Shown piece by piece: positions 1 to 8,033 of a DNA stretch of 64,000 nucleotides. A program made the translations under genes and the position numbers. Each line of letters starts with the position of its first letter. Position 1 is the first letter of the stretch. This DNA comes from Pseudomonas sp. MWU13-2100 (lineage in GTDB: Bacteria > Pseudomonadota > Gammaproteobacteria > Pseudomonadales > Pseudomonadaceae): assembly GCF_023242365.1 (NCBI RefSeq), contig NZ_JALLIX010000014.1:62001-126000 (forward strand), in the 5' to 3' direction. The notes under the pieces are model-generated. The model searched no databases and had not been told where the DNA came from. It saw nothing but the letters and a program-made list of their open reading frames with translations.

Positions 1-136
1 CCCCGTCATTCAAGCCGAAGGTTCGTGAAGAGAACAACCCGGGGCGCAGCAGGTTCGCCGTGACCAGCGTATCCAGAGCCTGGGTGAACGCCGGCAGGGA
101 GAAATGCTCGAGCAGCAGAAAGCCTGTCCGGGTCAT
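1..136 (-). CDS. GlxA-type AraC-family transcriptional regulator, N-terminal fragment (runs off left edge)
   Basis: Only about the first 45 codons lie in the window, read leftward from an ATG at 136. The residues TRTGFLLLEHFSLPAF and the following TQALDTLVTANLL are typical of the start of GlxA-family regulators, which carry an N-terminal DJ-1/PfpI-like amidase domain and a C-terminal AraC helix-turn-helix (outside the window). Members often control amino-acid or quaternary-amine catabolism. No clear ribosome binding site precedes 136. The same frame stays open upstream to a stop near 364 and contains another ATG at 190, so the true start is uncertain. The LysE-type exporter next door would fit an amino-acid role, but that is inference. 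Confidence 0.72.
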   Translation of the reverse strand, partial: MTRTGFLLLEHFSLPAFTQALDTLVTANLLRPGLFSSRTFGLNDG

Positions 137-544
137 TTGCGCGGGCAGGTCAGGTCTATCATTCAGATAGCGGAGATTTTTCCCCTTCATCCCTCCGCTG
201 AATTGACGTCGCTCGATCAATGTTTGAACCACTCGCTTGTGTTGACCAACAGCTTGTTGGGTGGATTGATCAGGGTGAAACACCTGGCCGCTACACAGCG
301 CAGGCAGCACCGGCCCGTTGCTCCAGTGCCAGGGCAAATCTACCCAAGCTTCACTGAGTAATCCAAACAGTCATTCTCATGCATGAAGATGAAAATGTCT
401 TGCGGACACACCATGCCTGAGCCCCGAGGTTGTCAGCAATTTTTTGTAGAGTTCGCGCTTCAGCGCCTCACTGCACCCTCTGCGCAGCATAATTTCAATC
501 ACGACCAGATTGCCTGAACGGCAGCCACGAGGAGCAAGAGCGCC
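137..544. other. Intergenic stretch between the GlxA-type regulator and the LysE-type gene
   Basis: No convincing gene is visible here. The leftward frame of the GlxA-type gene is open back to about 364, but this extension resembles no family I recognise. The rest is the region downstream of the exporter gene, without a clear intrinsic terminator. Confidence 0.4.
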
Positions 545-1165
545 TCAACGAATCAGCATCGCCGCGGCAGCCGCCACCATGATCACCGCCGCACCACGGA
601 ACAGCCGCTGTTGTGCTCGCAAGCTCGACAGCAGGTGCCGGATGCGCACCGCGCTGACAATGAACAGCGCGCCAACACCGAGCAGCACGAGAATGGTCAG
701 CGGCACCAGCATCAGCCCCCAGGTCTGCAACGAAACCGTCTCCAGGTTGATCACCAGCGGCAACAACGCCAGATAGAAGGCGATGGTCTTCGGGTTGCCC
801 AGGGTAATGGTCAGGCCGGATATCGCCGCCGACAGCAGCTCCTGCCTCTTCACCGGCCTGCCGACTTCGATAGCCTGATGGTTGGCGAACCAGAACTGCC
901 AGGCCAGATAGCACAGGTATAGCGCCGCCGCCCAGCGCACCAGCTGGAACAACGCGTTGAAGTGCTCGGCGATCATTGCCAGGCCAAAGACGGCAAATGA
1001 CAGATAGGTCAGATCGCCGAGGATCAACCCAAACAGCAGGCAAAAGCCCGACAACGCACCACCACTGACGCTGCGCGCCACCAGCGCCGCCATGCCGGGG
1101 CCGGGAATGGCCGCAGCGATGCCCAGCGCAGCCGAGTAGGTAAGTACTTGTGTCAAATCGAGCAT
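545..1165 (-). CDS. LysE/RhtB-family amino-acid exporter
   Basis: A 206-residue integral membrane protein of the LysE/RhtB superfamily, which exports amino acids or their derivatives across the inner membrane. The N-terminal PGPGMAALVARSVSGG block (about residues 21-36) is the family signature, and about six hydrophobic segments follow, including the GNPKT loop near residue 120. The length is normal for the family. The gene is leftward and is preceded by a decayed ornithine cyclodeaminase-like tail and a rightward Lrp-type regulator, an arrangement common for amino-acid exporters. The substrate cannot be told from sequence. Confidence 0.9.
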   Translation of the reverse strand: MLDLTQVLTYSAALGIAAAIPGPGMAALVARSVSGGALSGFCLLFGLILGDLTYLSFAVFGLAMIAEHFNALFQLVRWAAALYLCYLAWQFWFANHQAIEVGRPVKRQELLSAAISGLTITLGNPKTIAFYLALLPLVINLETVSLQTWGLMLVPLTILVLLGVGALFIVSAVRIRHLLSSLRAQQRLFRGAAVIMVAAAAAMLIR

Positions 1166-1240
1166 GTCATATTCCTCAGGTCATTTATTATTGTCTTGCC
1201 CGACGCTTTGCGCTTGCGACAAGCAAGGCTATCAACGCTT

Positions 1241-1378
1241 TCAACGGAAGCCGGCAAGCCACTGTCCGACAACTTCCCGGGAGAAGACCAGATCCACCAC
1301 CGCTAATCCGAGCGACTTGAAGACCGTCACGCCTGCCTCATGAGCCAACCATTGCAGCGGGCAGCGAATTGAGACGAA
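1241..1378 (-). pseudogene. C-terminal remnant of an ornithine cyclodeaminase/mu-crystallin family gene
   Basis: An open frame without a start codon encodes a tail reading EAGVTVFKSLGLAVVDL, followed by some 20 more residues to a stop at 1241. The GVTVFKSxGLAVxD motif is the conserved NAD-binding C-terminal part of ornithine cyclodeaminase-like proteins, which normally are about 310-350 residues. Upstream of about 1378 the frame closes and nothing further of the family is recognisable, so most of the gene has been lost. These genes commonly sit next to Lrp-type regulators and LysE exporters, as here. I identified it by reading the reverse strand. Confidence 0.6.
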
Positions 1379-1683
1379 TCAGGTATGCACAGCGCGTCTC
1401 TTGAGTTTCAAACACCCACCTCACTACAAAGTCGATAGCCTGTTTCCGCTGACTGACACACCTGGCGCAAGCCCAGCGCAACAGTGAGTTAATAATGATC
1501 GGTTTTATTTATTCAACGACGCCGACGGCATCGATGGTTGCGTAGCCACTAAACCCTGGTCACTTCAAGTTCAGAAACTGGAGAAATATTATCCCTTTTA
1601 GTCAGGGAAAAATTTTCTATTTAAATTGCCGGAGTGCCGAGTTCTGGTAGGATTCACCCCCTTATCATAGGAAAGCGAAATTT

Positions 1684-2169
1684 ATGACCTCTCAGACACT
1701 GAATCTGACAGACGTCAAAATCCTTACCGCCTTGCAACAGGACGGCAGGATCACCAACCAGACCTTGGCCGAGCAGATCGGCATGTCGGCCTCCCCTTGC
1801 TGGCGCAGGGTCCGGCAGTTGGAAGAACATCGCTATATCCAAGGTTACAGGGCGGTGCTGGACCGACGCCGGATCGGGTTGGGGGTCATGGTGTTCATAC
1901 GGGTCAGCATCGACCATCACAGCGAAGCCGAGGCCCGGAAGTTCGAACAGGAAGTGATGCAGCTGGAGGATGTGGTGGCGTGCTACAGCATCGGTGGCGA
2001 CGCCGACTTCCTGTTGCAGGTCGTGGCGCGCGATCTTGACTCGTTTGCCGACTTCGCGATGTCGGTGGTCCGGCAGTTGCCCGGTATCAAGGAGATGCAG
2101 AGTATGTTCGTACTCAAGGAGATCAAGCCTTTCGTGTCGTTCCCGGTCAAGCGCTCCCAGGAAGCCTGA
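1684..2169 (+). CDS. Lrp/AsnC-family transcriptional regulator
   Basis: A 161-residue regulator of the leucine-responsive (Lrp/AsnC) family. An N-terminal winged helix-turn-helix (about residues 8-55, with TNQTLAEQIGMSASPCWRRV as the recognition region) is followed by a RAM ligand-binding/oligomerisation domain (about residues 65-145). Such proteins sense amino acids and often control the neighbouring catabolic or export gene, here the divergent LysE-type gene and the decayed cyclodeaminase-like gene. The start has a purine-rich AGGAAAG stretch about 9 bases upstream. The 300 bases before it are AT-richer and look like a promoter region. Confidence 0.9.
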   Translation: MTSQTLNLTDVKILTALQQDGRITNQTLAEQIGMSASPCWRRVRQLEEHRYIQGYRAVLDRRRIGLGVMVFIRVSIDHHSEAEARKFEQEVMQLEDVVACYSIGGDADFLLQVVARDLDSFADFAMSVVRQLPGIKEMQSMFVLKEIKPFVSFPVKRSQEA

Positions 2170-2230
2170 ACGCACAGATACGGAGCTCCAGGCGGTCGCG
2201 CAGAGCAGCCAAGTCGAGCGTTGGCACCGT

Positions 2231-2475
2231 TTACCAAGAGTTCGCGGGCTTGCACGATTCAGCCGACAGTTCGTGCAGATAGTCGACAAAAGCAGGCAAT
2301 GGTGCCGGCAAATGGCGCCGCCCAGGCTAATACAGAAACGGACCGGAAAACGTCTGCCACCAAGGCTGCAAGATGGGGTCGCGCTCGCCGCTGTCCTGTT
2401 GCGGCCGCAAGGTCTTCAAACAAATGCATCACGTCCAGGCCGGCGACCGCTGAACCGGATGCAATTGGTGATAAG
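2231..2475 (-). pseudogene. C-terminal remnant of a LysR-family regulator
   Basis: Read on the reverse strand, the end of a LysR substrate-binding domain is recognisable: an AVAGLDVMHLFEDL-like piece near 2400-2450, then in another frame DPILQPWWQTFSGPFLY, an in-frame TAG, and finally PGRRHLPAPLPAFVDYLHEL to a TAA at 2231. The order matches the C-terminal third of LysR regulators, where FxxYPxRRxxPAxLRAFIDYL is typical. At least one frameshift and one stop interrupt it, and no N-terminal helix-turn-helix is present. It is a relic, lying tail to tail with the Lrp gene. Confidence 0.6.
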
Positions 2476-2505
2476 GCGAACGTGGATTAATGGTGGACCG
2501 ATAAA

Positions 2506-2540
2506 CTCCAGAAACGACAAAGCCCCGGATTCCGGGGCTT
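2506..2540. repeat. 35-bp repeat, copy 1, containing a terminator-like hairpin
   Basis: The sequence starting CTCCAGAAACGACAAAGCCC and ending in a GGGGCTT arm is identical over 35 bases to 20377-20411, where it forms the terminator just downstream of tRNA-Ser. The inner AAAGCCCCGGA/TCCGGGGCTT palindrome makes a strong hairpin. No tRNA or other intact gene ends here, so this copy has no obvious local job. It may be a leftover of recombination or integration, or simply a recurrent terminator cassette. Confidence 0.7.
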
Positions 2541-2632
2541 CTTCATTGAGGCCGCGACACCGTCCAATAATTGGTGCACCGTGTCCCCTACCCCAAAAAT
2601 GCATCACAGACCCACCTTTATCCGGACGTCAC

Positions 2633-2872
2633 ATGACACCCAACGCAGAGTTCTACAACCCTTCCACCGAATATGCCGACAAGCTGATTGCGCGCATCGG
2701 ACAAACCCCGTCCTGGATCGCAAAACGCATCGGCGTGACCGACAAGCGCATTCGCTACATCCTGGATGGCGAAAGGACCGTCAAGGGCGAAACCACCCCC
2801 ATCCAGATGACCTACACCGAGCAGTTTGCCCTTGAGTGCCTGGCCGCAGAGGCGGGTTCGAGGAAGAAATAG
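2633..2872 (+). CDS. Small helix-turn-helix protein (phage/XRE-like)
   Basis: A 79-residue protein starting MTPNAEFYNPSTEYADKLI. The central segment SWIAKRIGVTDKRIRYILDG (about residues 28-47) has the spacing of a Cro/CI-type helix-turn-helix, so it probably binds DNA. A longer upstream frame is open but has no coding character and overlaps the Lrp gene; the ATG at 2633 begins the protein-like part. Small proteins of this kind occur in Pseudomonas accessory and phage-derived regions. No partner gene is obvious; the next gene to the right points toward it. Confidence 0.65.
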   Translation: MTPNAEFYNPSTEYADKLIARIGQTPSWIAKRIGVTDKRIRYILDGERTVKGETTPIQMTYTEQFALECLAAEAGSRKK

Positions 2873-2927
2873 GCGCTGATCCGGACGGGCTGTCGGATCC
2901 ACACGGCATCAGGGGCCACAAAGCCTC

Positions 2928-3572
2928 CTATTTTTTCACCCCGAGTGTCGCAATATAATGAGCAACCGATTCAGCATCTGCATCAGACAGTGAATGAGTG
3001 ACCTGCTTCATCAGGGCCCCACGGGGACGCTGGTCAGTCTGTTGGAAAATCTTGATCTGGCGGATCAGATAGTAGGCATGTTGACCCGCCAGACGCGGAA
3101 ATTGGCCATTGCCCTGACCGTCAGCACCGTGACAGGAATTACACTGGATGACACCCGACCCAGGCACCCCCTGGCGAAAGATTGATTCGCCGCGTGCATC
3201 AGGCGTATCAGCGTCAGCCTTCATGGGGTTCTGACTTGAAAAATAGTCTGCCAGTTCGCTGATCTGGGTCTCTGTCAAATGGGTAAATCCCCACATGTAC
3301 TGAGTCCCGCTTTCATCGCTGCGGGCATGCCCCTTGAAGTCAGTCAGTTGCAACTTCAAATACTCTTTTTGCTGGCCGGCCAACTTTGGAAACATCGGCG
3401 AGACAGACTCCCCGGTCAGTCCATGGCACATGGAGCACACCTTTTCCGCCATGGCGGTACCGGACAGGGATGAGGTCTTTTTCGATAGTTCCCCGTTCGT
3501 ACCTGTACACCCCGTGAGCGCCACCACGCAAAGGGCAAGAAAAAAAGGTGAACGCTTGAAAGTACCCTTCAT
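2928..3572 (-). CDS. Diheme c-type cytochrome lipoprotein (cytochrome c4-like)
   Basis: About 214 residues from the Met at 3572, which sits 8 bases after GGAGG; an ATG six bases further upstream (3578) is too close to that site. The N-terminus is a lipoprotein signal ending in LTGC, so the protein should be lipid-anchored on the periplasmic side. Two CxxCH heme sites, CSMCH and CNSCH, lie about 98 residues apart in two similar halves, each with a PKLAGQ or PRLAGQ segment, as in cytochrome c4. Such proteins shuttle electrons in the periplasm. It lies 34 bp downstream of the fused cytochrome-barrel gene and is probably cotranscribed, which makes it a likely electron partner of that protein. Confidence 0.85.
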   Translation of the reverse strand: MKGTFKRSPFFLALCVVALTGCTGTNGELSKKTSSLSGTAMAEKVCSMCHGLTGESVSPMFPKLAGQQKEYLKLQLTDFKGHARSDESGTQYMWGFTHLTETQISELADYFSSQNPMKADADTPDARGESIFRQGVPGSGVIQCNSCHGADGQGNGQFPRLAGQHAYYLIRQIKIFQQTDQRPRGALMKQVTHSLSDADAESVAHYIATLGVKK

Positions 3573-3612
3573 GCCCATCGCCTCCAGGGTTCACACCCCT
3601 GTGCTCAACCGT

Positions 3613-5013
3613 TCAAAGCGCGTACCACATATAGAAATACGTGGTGTTATTGTCACTGGCATTACGGCCGTTACCGTCATAGTTGCTCGATGCACCTAAA
3701 TAACGGGTGAAATAGTTATATTGAAGTCCGACCCTCAGGTTTTGCATCGGCAACCAAAAAACCTCTGGCGTCCACATCTGTGTATTGGGTGAGAGATTGG
3801 CACTGTTCGGATACGCCATGGCATCCGAACTGCCATTGACATTGGAATAGGCCAGGCTCGCACCATATTTGGCACGGTACACATAACTGCCCTTCAGTTT
3901 GAATGATCGGAGGGACGCCGGGCCGTCAAAGAGCGTATGGGTGTCATCTTTTATTTCCTCCTTGACATACCGTATCTGCGCAGTAAAAGCATGGGGTTCA
4001 AGAAGGTACTGATACTGCCCATCGAAGCCCAGGTCTCGGTACTCGGTGCTGCCCTGGCCGTAGACCGGATTGTTGGAGTCATCCATGGGAAGAATTTTGG
4101 CCTTCATTGCAAAGGCGCCCACCATGATGTTTTGGGCGCCCCACTCATAGGTATAAGCCAGCCTCGCATAGGGGCTTGAGCCATCCATGTACGTCAACGG
4201 ATGGTAGGTGTCGCCCTTCTTGTTACCCAGACTGAGAAAGCCCCACGTATCCTTGGCTGTCTGGTAGGAGGTCAGTTCCAGATACAACGACTTGTTCAAA
4301 TAGACATAGGCCCCGATACCCGCCACCTGTTGAGCCAATCCCCCTTCAATCAGCGTCGAGGCTGGAACCCCGCCAAAAGCCCCCAATGTGGAGCTGACAT
4401 ACGGATAGCCCCAGGCGGGGGTGCTGTTCCAGACATCCTGCACCGTTGGGTTATTGTTCAATGTAACCCCCCAGATGACATCCCGTGAGGCATCCGCCCG
4501 GCGATCCGCATAACGCAGATCAAAATTGTCCGAGCCCAGGTGACTGACCCAATTACCCGAGCCATCCTGGTGGTCATACGAGCTGTAGGTGAATTGGGCA
4601 AAGCCGCCGATGACGTCAGTGATTTTTCCGCCCAGGAACACGCTGGAGTAATCAATGAGGAATTGCTTGTCCTTCGGTGAAATCGAGCCGCCCGCGCCAT
4701 CGCTGTTGTTACGTGTCGAGGTGAGGTCACCGACGATCATGGCGGCCAGGGGGTTGGTTTGTACGCCGTTGGTATAACCTGTCAGCTTGAACAGACGCCC
4801 ATAAGGCGTTAGCTCAGGAAATTGCCCACCGGCATGGCAGGCAACGCAGCTTTGTCCTGTCTGGCGCGCAAAGGAAGGCAGGGCCTGGGCGGATTGACAG
4901 AACAGGAGGAACATCAGCCCCCCCAGCAGGGTTCCCGGCTGCCCAAGCAACCTGAAAAAAAACCACCACGTCACCGCCCTCTTTCCGCCTGCGTCGCCAT
5001 CCTTCGGATACAT
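3613..5013 (-). CDS. Fused monoheme cytochrome c / outer-membrane beta-barrel protein (Cyc2-like architecture)
   Basis: About 466 residues if translation starts at the Met at 5013, which follows GAGG by 8 bases; an ATG at 5049 would add 12 residues but its only purine run touches the start codon. After a long signal peptide ending near SAQA, the mature protein begins LPSFARQTGQSCVACH, a single heme site (C56, C59, H60) with the FARQTGxxCxxCH context known from fused cytochrome-porins such as Cyc2 iron oxidases. The remaining 400 residues alternate polar and hydrophobic residues, are rich in Tyr, Gly, Asn and Ser, and end in YFYMWYAL, as expected for an outer-membrane barrel. Neighbouring c4-like lipoprotein and cytochrome b561 suggest an electron path across the envelope. 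Cyc2 homology is my inference from architecture and motif; direction of electron flow and substrate are unknown. Confidence 0.7.
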   Translation of the reverse strand: MYPKDGDAGGKRAVTWWFFFRLLGQPGTLLGGLMFLLFCQSAQALPSFARQTGQSCVACHAGGQFPELTPYGRLFKLTGYTNGVQTNPLAAMIVGDLTSTRNNSDGAGGSISPKDKQFLIDYSSVFLGGKITDVIGGFAQFTYSSYDHQDGSGNWVSHLGSDNFDLRYADRRADASRDVIWGVTLNNNPTVQDVWNSTPAWGYPYVSSTLGAFGGVPASTLIEGGLAQQVAGIGAYVYLNKSLYLELTSYQTAKDTWGFLSLGNKKGDTYHPLTYMDGSSPYARLAYTYEWGAQNIMVGAFAMKAKILPMDDSNNPVYGQGSTEYRDLGFDGQYQYLLEPHAFTAQIRYVKEEIKDDTHTLFDGPASLRSFKLKGSYVYRAKYGASLAYSNVNGSSDAMAYPNSANLSPNTQMWTPEVFWLPMQNLRVGLQYNYFTRYLGASSNYDGNGRNASDNNTTYFYMWYAL

Positions 5014-5138
5014 TTCAATGCCCTCTGGAAAGAGGCTGTCAAGTGACATAACCTTTTGGTGGAGCCTAGCTAGGTGTGGACCATTTACAAGTCATGTCGG
5101 GCATTGTGTCAGGGTCAAGTTTGCATCGGTACCGATAC

Positions 5139-5690
5139 TCAGGGATGAAAACGTTTGGGTATCATCCGTACCATCGTGTTATCGCCGACCCAATAATGGT
5201 GGAAAAGCCCTGCGCAGGCGTGTAATCCGATCAGCCAGTACCCCGCATTTCCAACCCACTCATGCCAATTTTTGAGTTGCCTCGCCATATCGGGATCGAG
5301 CGCTATTGGCGAGGGGAGCATAAAGTCATAGTACGGGATCGGTTTGCCAGCAGCACTGAGCATCAACCAGGCGAGTAACGGGGTAGCGATCATCAGCCCA
5401 TACAACGCCAGATGAGCCATGTGGGCCAACAGCGTTTGCCAGACAGGTGGCTTGGGCAAGATCGGCGGGCTTGCTTTCAAACGCCCTAACAGGCGCACCC
5501 ATACCAAGGCAAAAATAGCCATGCCAAACACTGCATGGGTACCTAGAAAGAAACTTCGCAAGGCACCACCACGAGGAAAAAACCCTTTGATTTCGATACA
5601 TGCATAGACACCGACAAAGAGCGCCAGCATTAGCCAATGCAAAATTATCGACATTTTTGCGTAACGTTGGACGACAGTTTCGTGGGGCAT
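5139..5690 (-). CDS. Cytochrome b561
   Basis: A 183-residue membrane protein with four hydrophobic segments and the His residues of bacterial cytochrome b561 (ILHWLM near residue 16, LGTHAVFGM near 49, the LAHMAHLALYGLM helix near 88, and the final LHACAGLFHHYW helix). The family binds two b hemes in the inner membrane and moves electrons between quinol and periplasmic acceptors, for example to a c-type cytochrome. The gene lies 125 bp upstream of the fused cytochrome-barrel gene on the same strand and could supply electrons to it through the c4-like lipoprotein. Length is normal. Confidence 0.9.
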   Translation of the reverse strand: MPHETVVQRYAKMSIILHWLMLALFVGVYACIEIKGFFPRGGALRSFFLGTHAVFGMAIFALVWVRLLGRLKASPPILPKPPVWQTLLAHMAHLALYGLMIATPLLAWLMLSAAGKPIPYYDFMLPSPIALDPDMARQLKNWHEWVGNAGYWLIGLHACAGLFHHYWVGDNTMVRMIPKRFHP

Positions 5691-5836
5691 AACAGACCTC
5701 TTTACTTTATTGGCAAATGGGTGATTTGTTCAAACCACCCTGCTCACGTGAATGACACTTGTTTACCGATTCAAAATCAGAAAGACATCGCCATCCTCAA
5801 ACTTGAGTGCTGGCGATTAAAGCCCAGGGACCGCAC

Positions 5837-7180
5837 TCAACCGGACGGCGTCGGCGCGAGATGAAATTGGATGGCCACTTCGAAACCATCTGCCCTGCCC
5901 GGTGCGGGAGAGGCTAACGTCATGCTTGCCTTGACCCCATGGACAATGGTCTTTGCAATGGCCAAGCCCAGCCCCGAACCACTGCTCTCGCTGCTGCCTC
6001 TTACAAAGCGCTCGGTCAGACGTTGCAACACCGACTCCGGCACCGCAGCACCACCATTGGCCACCCGCAATAGACCCTGGCTAGTGAGACTGACCTCGAC
6101 CGGCTGATCCGTCGCACCGTACTTCAACGCATTCTCGATCAGGTTGCGCAACAGGATGCCGAAGGCGTCCGGGTCGATGGCTGTAAAGACACTGGCCTGG
6201 GTCGGTAGCTGCAACTCGATCCGCCGACCGCTGTTGTGGTTCCATTCATCAACCACATGGGCCAGCAAGGGAATCAGGTCCTGGGGCGTTTCGGACAACA
6301 GCCCGCCCCCTTCGGCCTTGGCCAGCTGCATGAGCTTTTCCGAGAGCCGGGTCAACTCCCGCAGGGAGCTTTCGATCTTGGTCGCACGCACTCGCAACGG
6401 TCCTTCGGGGGCCTCGTGGCGCAGTCGCTGGATTTGCGCGAGGGTCGCGGCCAGTGGTGTACGCAGTTCATGGGCACTGTTGGCGGTGAAACTGCGCTCT
6501 GTCTCCAACGCCTTGCGCAAGCGTTCCAGCAGGTGATTGACCGCCTCTGCCAGCGGATCGATTTCAGCCGGCAGGCGAGCCACCGTGATCGGCGACAGAT
6601 CACCAGCACCACGCACCTCGACGGCACGGCGATAGGCCAATACGCTGCGCAGGCTGATCCGTACGAACAGCCAGGTGCCCAGCAGACTGATGGGAATCAG
6701 TGCCAGCAACGGCAGCAACAAGGCAAATAGCGCTTCGCGAGCGGCTTCACGACGATGGCTCAGGGGCTCGGCGATCTCGATGAACACGGTTCCATGCCGC
6801 GCACTGGCGCTGTAAAGACGATATTTTTCAGTGTTGGAGAAGCCTTCGCTCGACGGTCTGCTGAAGATCTTCGGGCTGGCGTCATGGGACTGCATCAGGA
6901 CTTTGCCCTCGGCATCGCGCACCCGATAAGCCAGGTATTCCTGGTGCATTCTCAGGGTGGGCACATGTTGTGCCTCGGACTCCTGTTCACGACTGCCGAT
7001 CTCCAGCACAGCCAACGGCAGGATGCGTTGCGCGGTTTCTTCCAACGCACTGTCGAACGCCTCGTTCAGCTCATGCTGCACCACCAGCCAGGCGCCGACG
7101 GTGCCCCCCAGCCAAAGCAAGGTCATGCCCAGGGTCAGGCCCAGGCCCAAGCGTTTTTGCAGGCTTGCAGACGGCTTCAT
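5837..7180 (-). CDS. Sensor histidine kinase (QseC/PmrB type)
   Basis: A 447-residue membrane sensor. Two transmembrane segments (about residues 12-34 and 150-173) frame a periplasmic sensor of about 115 residues, followed by a HAMP-like linker, the HisKA domain with the phospho-acceptor His237 in SAHELRTPL, and a HATPase domain with NLIENALKYG and GSGLGLAIAKTIV boxes. It overlaps the response regulator gene by 4 bp (ATGA) and is surely cotranslated with it. The pair lies between the leftward cytochrome genes and the rightward flavin-redox genes and is the obvious candidate to regulate both. The stimulus is unknown; metals or redox state would fit the family. Confidence 0.93.
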   Translation of the reverse strand: MKPSASLQKRLGLGLTLGMTLLWLGGTVGAWLVVQHELNEAFDSALEETAQRILPLAVLEIGSREQESEAQHVPTLRMHQEYLAYRVRDAEGKVLMQSHDASPKIFSRPSSEGFSNTEKYRLYSASARHGTVFIEIAEPLSHRREAAREALFALLLPLLALIPISLLGTWLFVRISLRSVLAYRRAVEVRGAGDLSPITVARLPAEIDPLAEAVNHLLERLRKALETERSFTANSAHELRTPLAATLAQIQRLRHEAPEGPLRVRATKIESSLRELTRLSEKLMQLAKAEGGGLLSETPQDLIPLLAHVVDEWNHNSGRRIELQLPTQASVFTAIDPDAFGILLRNLIENALKYGATDQPVEVSLTSQGLLRVANGGAAVPESVLQRLTERFVRGSSESSGSGLGLAIAKTIVHGVKASMTLASPAPGRADGFEVAIQFHLAPTPSG

Positions 7181-7836
7181 TCGCAGATCAACCGGTAACC
7201 CATGCCACGCACGGTTTCAATCATTTCCCGGCCGAGCTTTTTACGCAGGCGGCTGATATAGACCTCGATGGTATTGCTCTCGATTTCGGCGCCAAAGGCA
7301 TACAACCGCTCCTCAAGTTGTGACTTGGACAGCAGCGCCGTGGGACGTTGCACAAACGCCTCGAACAGCGCCCACTCGCGAGCCGTGAGGTCCACGACCA
7401 GGCCGCCGCGCTGCACCGTGCGGGCGCTCATATCGACCTGCAGATCGCCGAATTTGATGTGCGGGTTGGGATTACCGCTGTACCGTCGGGCCACGGCGGC
7501 AACCCGGGCCGAGAGTTCAAACAGATCGAACGGCTTGACCAGGTAGTCGTCGGCACCGGCGTTGAGGCCGGCGATACGCTCGGATATCTGATCCTGGGCG
7601 GTCAGGATGATCACGGGGGTCACATCCCCCGCCGAGCGCTGCTGACGCAGAAAGTCCAGTCCGCGACCATCCGGCAGCATCAGGTCGAGCAGGATCAGGT
7701 CGTAAGGCGTGGTGCGCACGCTACTGCGTGCATGGTCCAGGCACTGCACCCAATCCACCGCGTGGCCGTCATCGGCGATCTGCTCGCGTACGGCATCCCC
7801 CAGCCCTACTGCGTCCTCGACCAGCAAAACCCGCAT
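7177..7836 (-). CDS. OmpR/PhoB-family response regulator
   Basis: A 219-residue response regulator starting MRVLLVEDAVGLG; the ATG at 7836 has AGAGG six bases upstream, whereas the frame extending to 7893 has no family resemblance. The receiver domain carries Asp51 as phosphorylation site (LILLDLMLPDGRGL) and the conserved Lys in DYLVKPFDL. The C-terminal winged helix (from about residue 125) ends SNTIEVYISRLRKKLG, as in OmpR/QseB/PmrA regulators. It pairs with the overlapping kinase gene. An 11-bp-spaced direct repeat in the divergent promoter region (7903-7918) is a possible binding site. Confidence 0.94.
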   Translation of the reverse strand: MRVLLVEDAVGLGDAVREQIADDGHAVDWVQCLDHARSSVRTTPYDLILLDLMLPDGRGLDFLRQQRSAGDVTPVIILTAQDQISERIAGLNAGADDYLVKPFDLFELSARVAAVARRYSGNPNPHIKFGDLQVDMSARTVQRGGLVVDLTAREWALFEAFVQRPTALLSKSQLEERLYAFGAEIESNTIEVYISRLRKKLGREMIETVRGMGYRLICE

Positions 7837-7902
7837 GCGGCACCTCTCGTAATGGTTGTCGTGGCACACCTTAAACGCCTTTGCTGACATCAACCTGAAG
7901 AT

Positions 7903-7918
7903 TCAGGTGATTGTCAGG
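7903..7918. promoter_or_regulatory. Possible response-regulator direct repeat in the divergent intergenic region
   Basis: TCAGG occurs at 7903-7907 and again at 7914-7918, an 11-base periodicity typical of OmpR/PhoB-type binding sites. The second copy overlaps TTGTCA (7911-7916), a near-consensus -35 hexamer, followed after a 16-base spacer by a weak TATGCC -10. The site lies between the regulator gene and the DUF2271 gene. Only two half-sites are visible, so this is tentative. Confidence 0.35.
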
Positions 7919-8033
7919 ATTGCGCTCTAGGGTATGCCACGGGTGCCGCCTCCGGCAGCTATTTCCAAGGGTTCAGGTTGCTGTCAGCCAGCCAGTCCAG
8001 ACTCTCGTCACAACGCTCGAACAGGATATCGTC

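Noticed and set aside
104..361. Forward 85-codon frame at the left edge
   Set aside because: It lies opposite the start of a recognisable GlxA-type gene and has no family features.
1970..2632. Forward frame joining the end of the Lrp gene to the small helix-turn-helix protein
   Set aside because: It overlaps the Lrp gene and a decayed LysR tail; only the part from the ATG at 2633 looks like protein.
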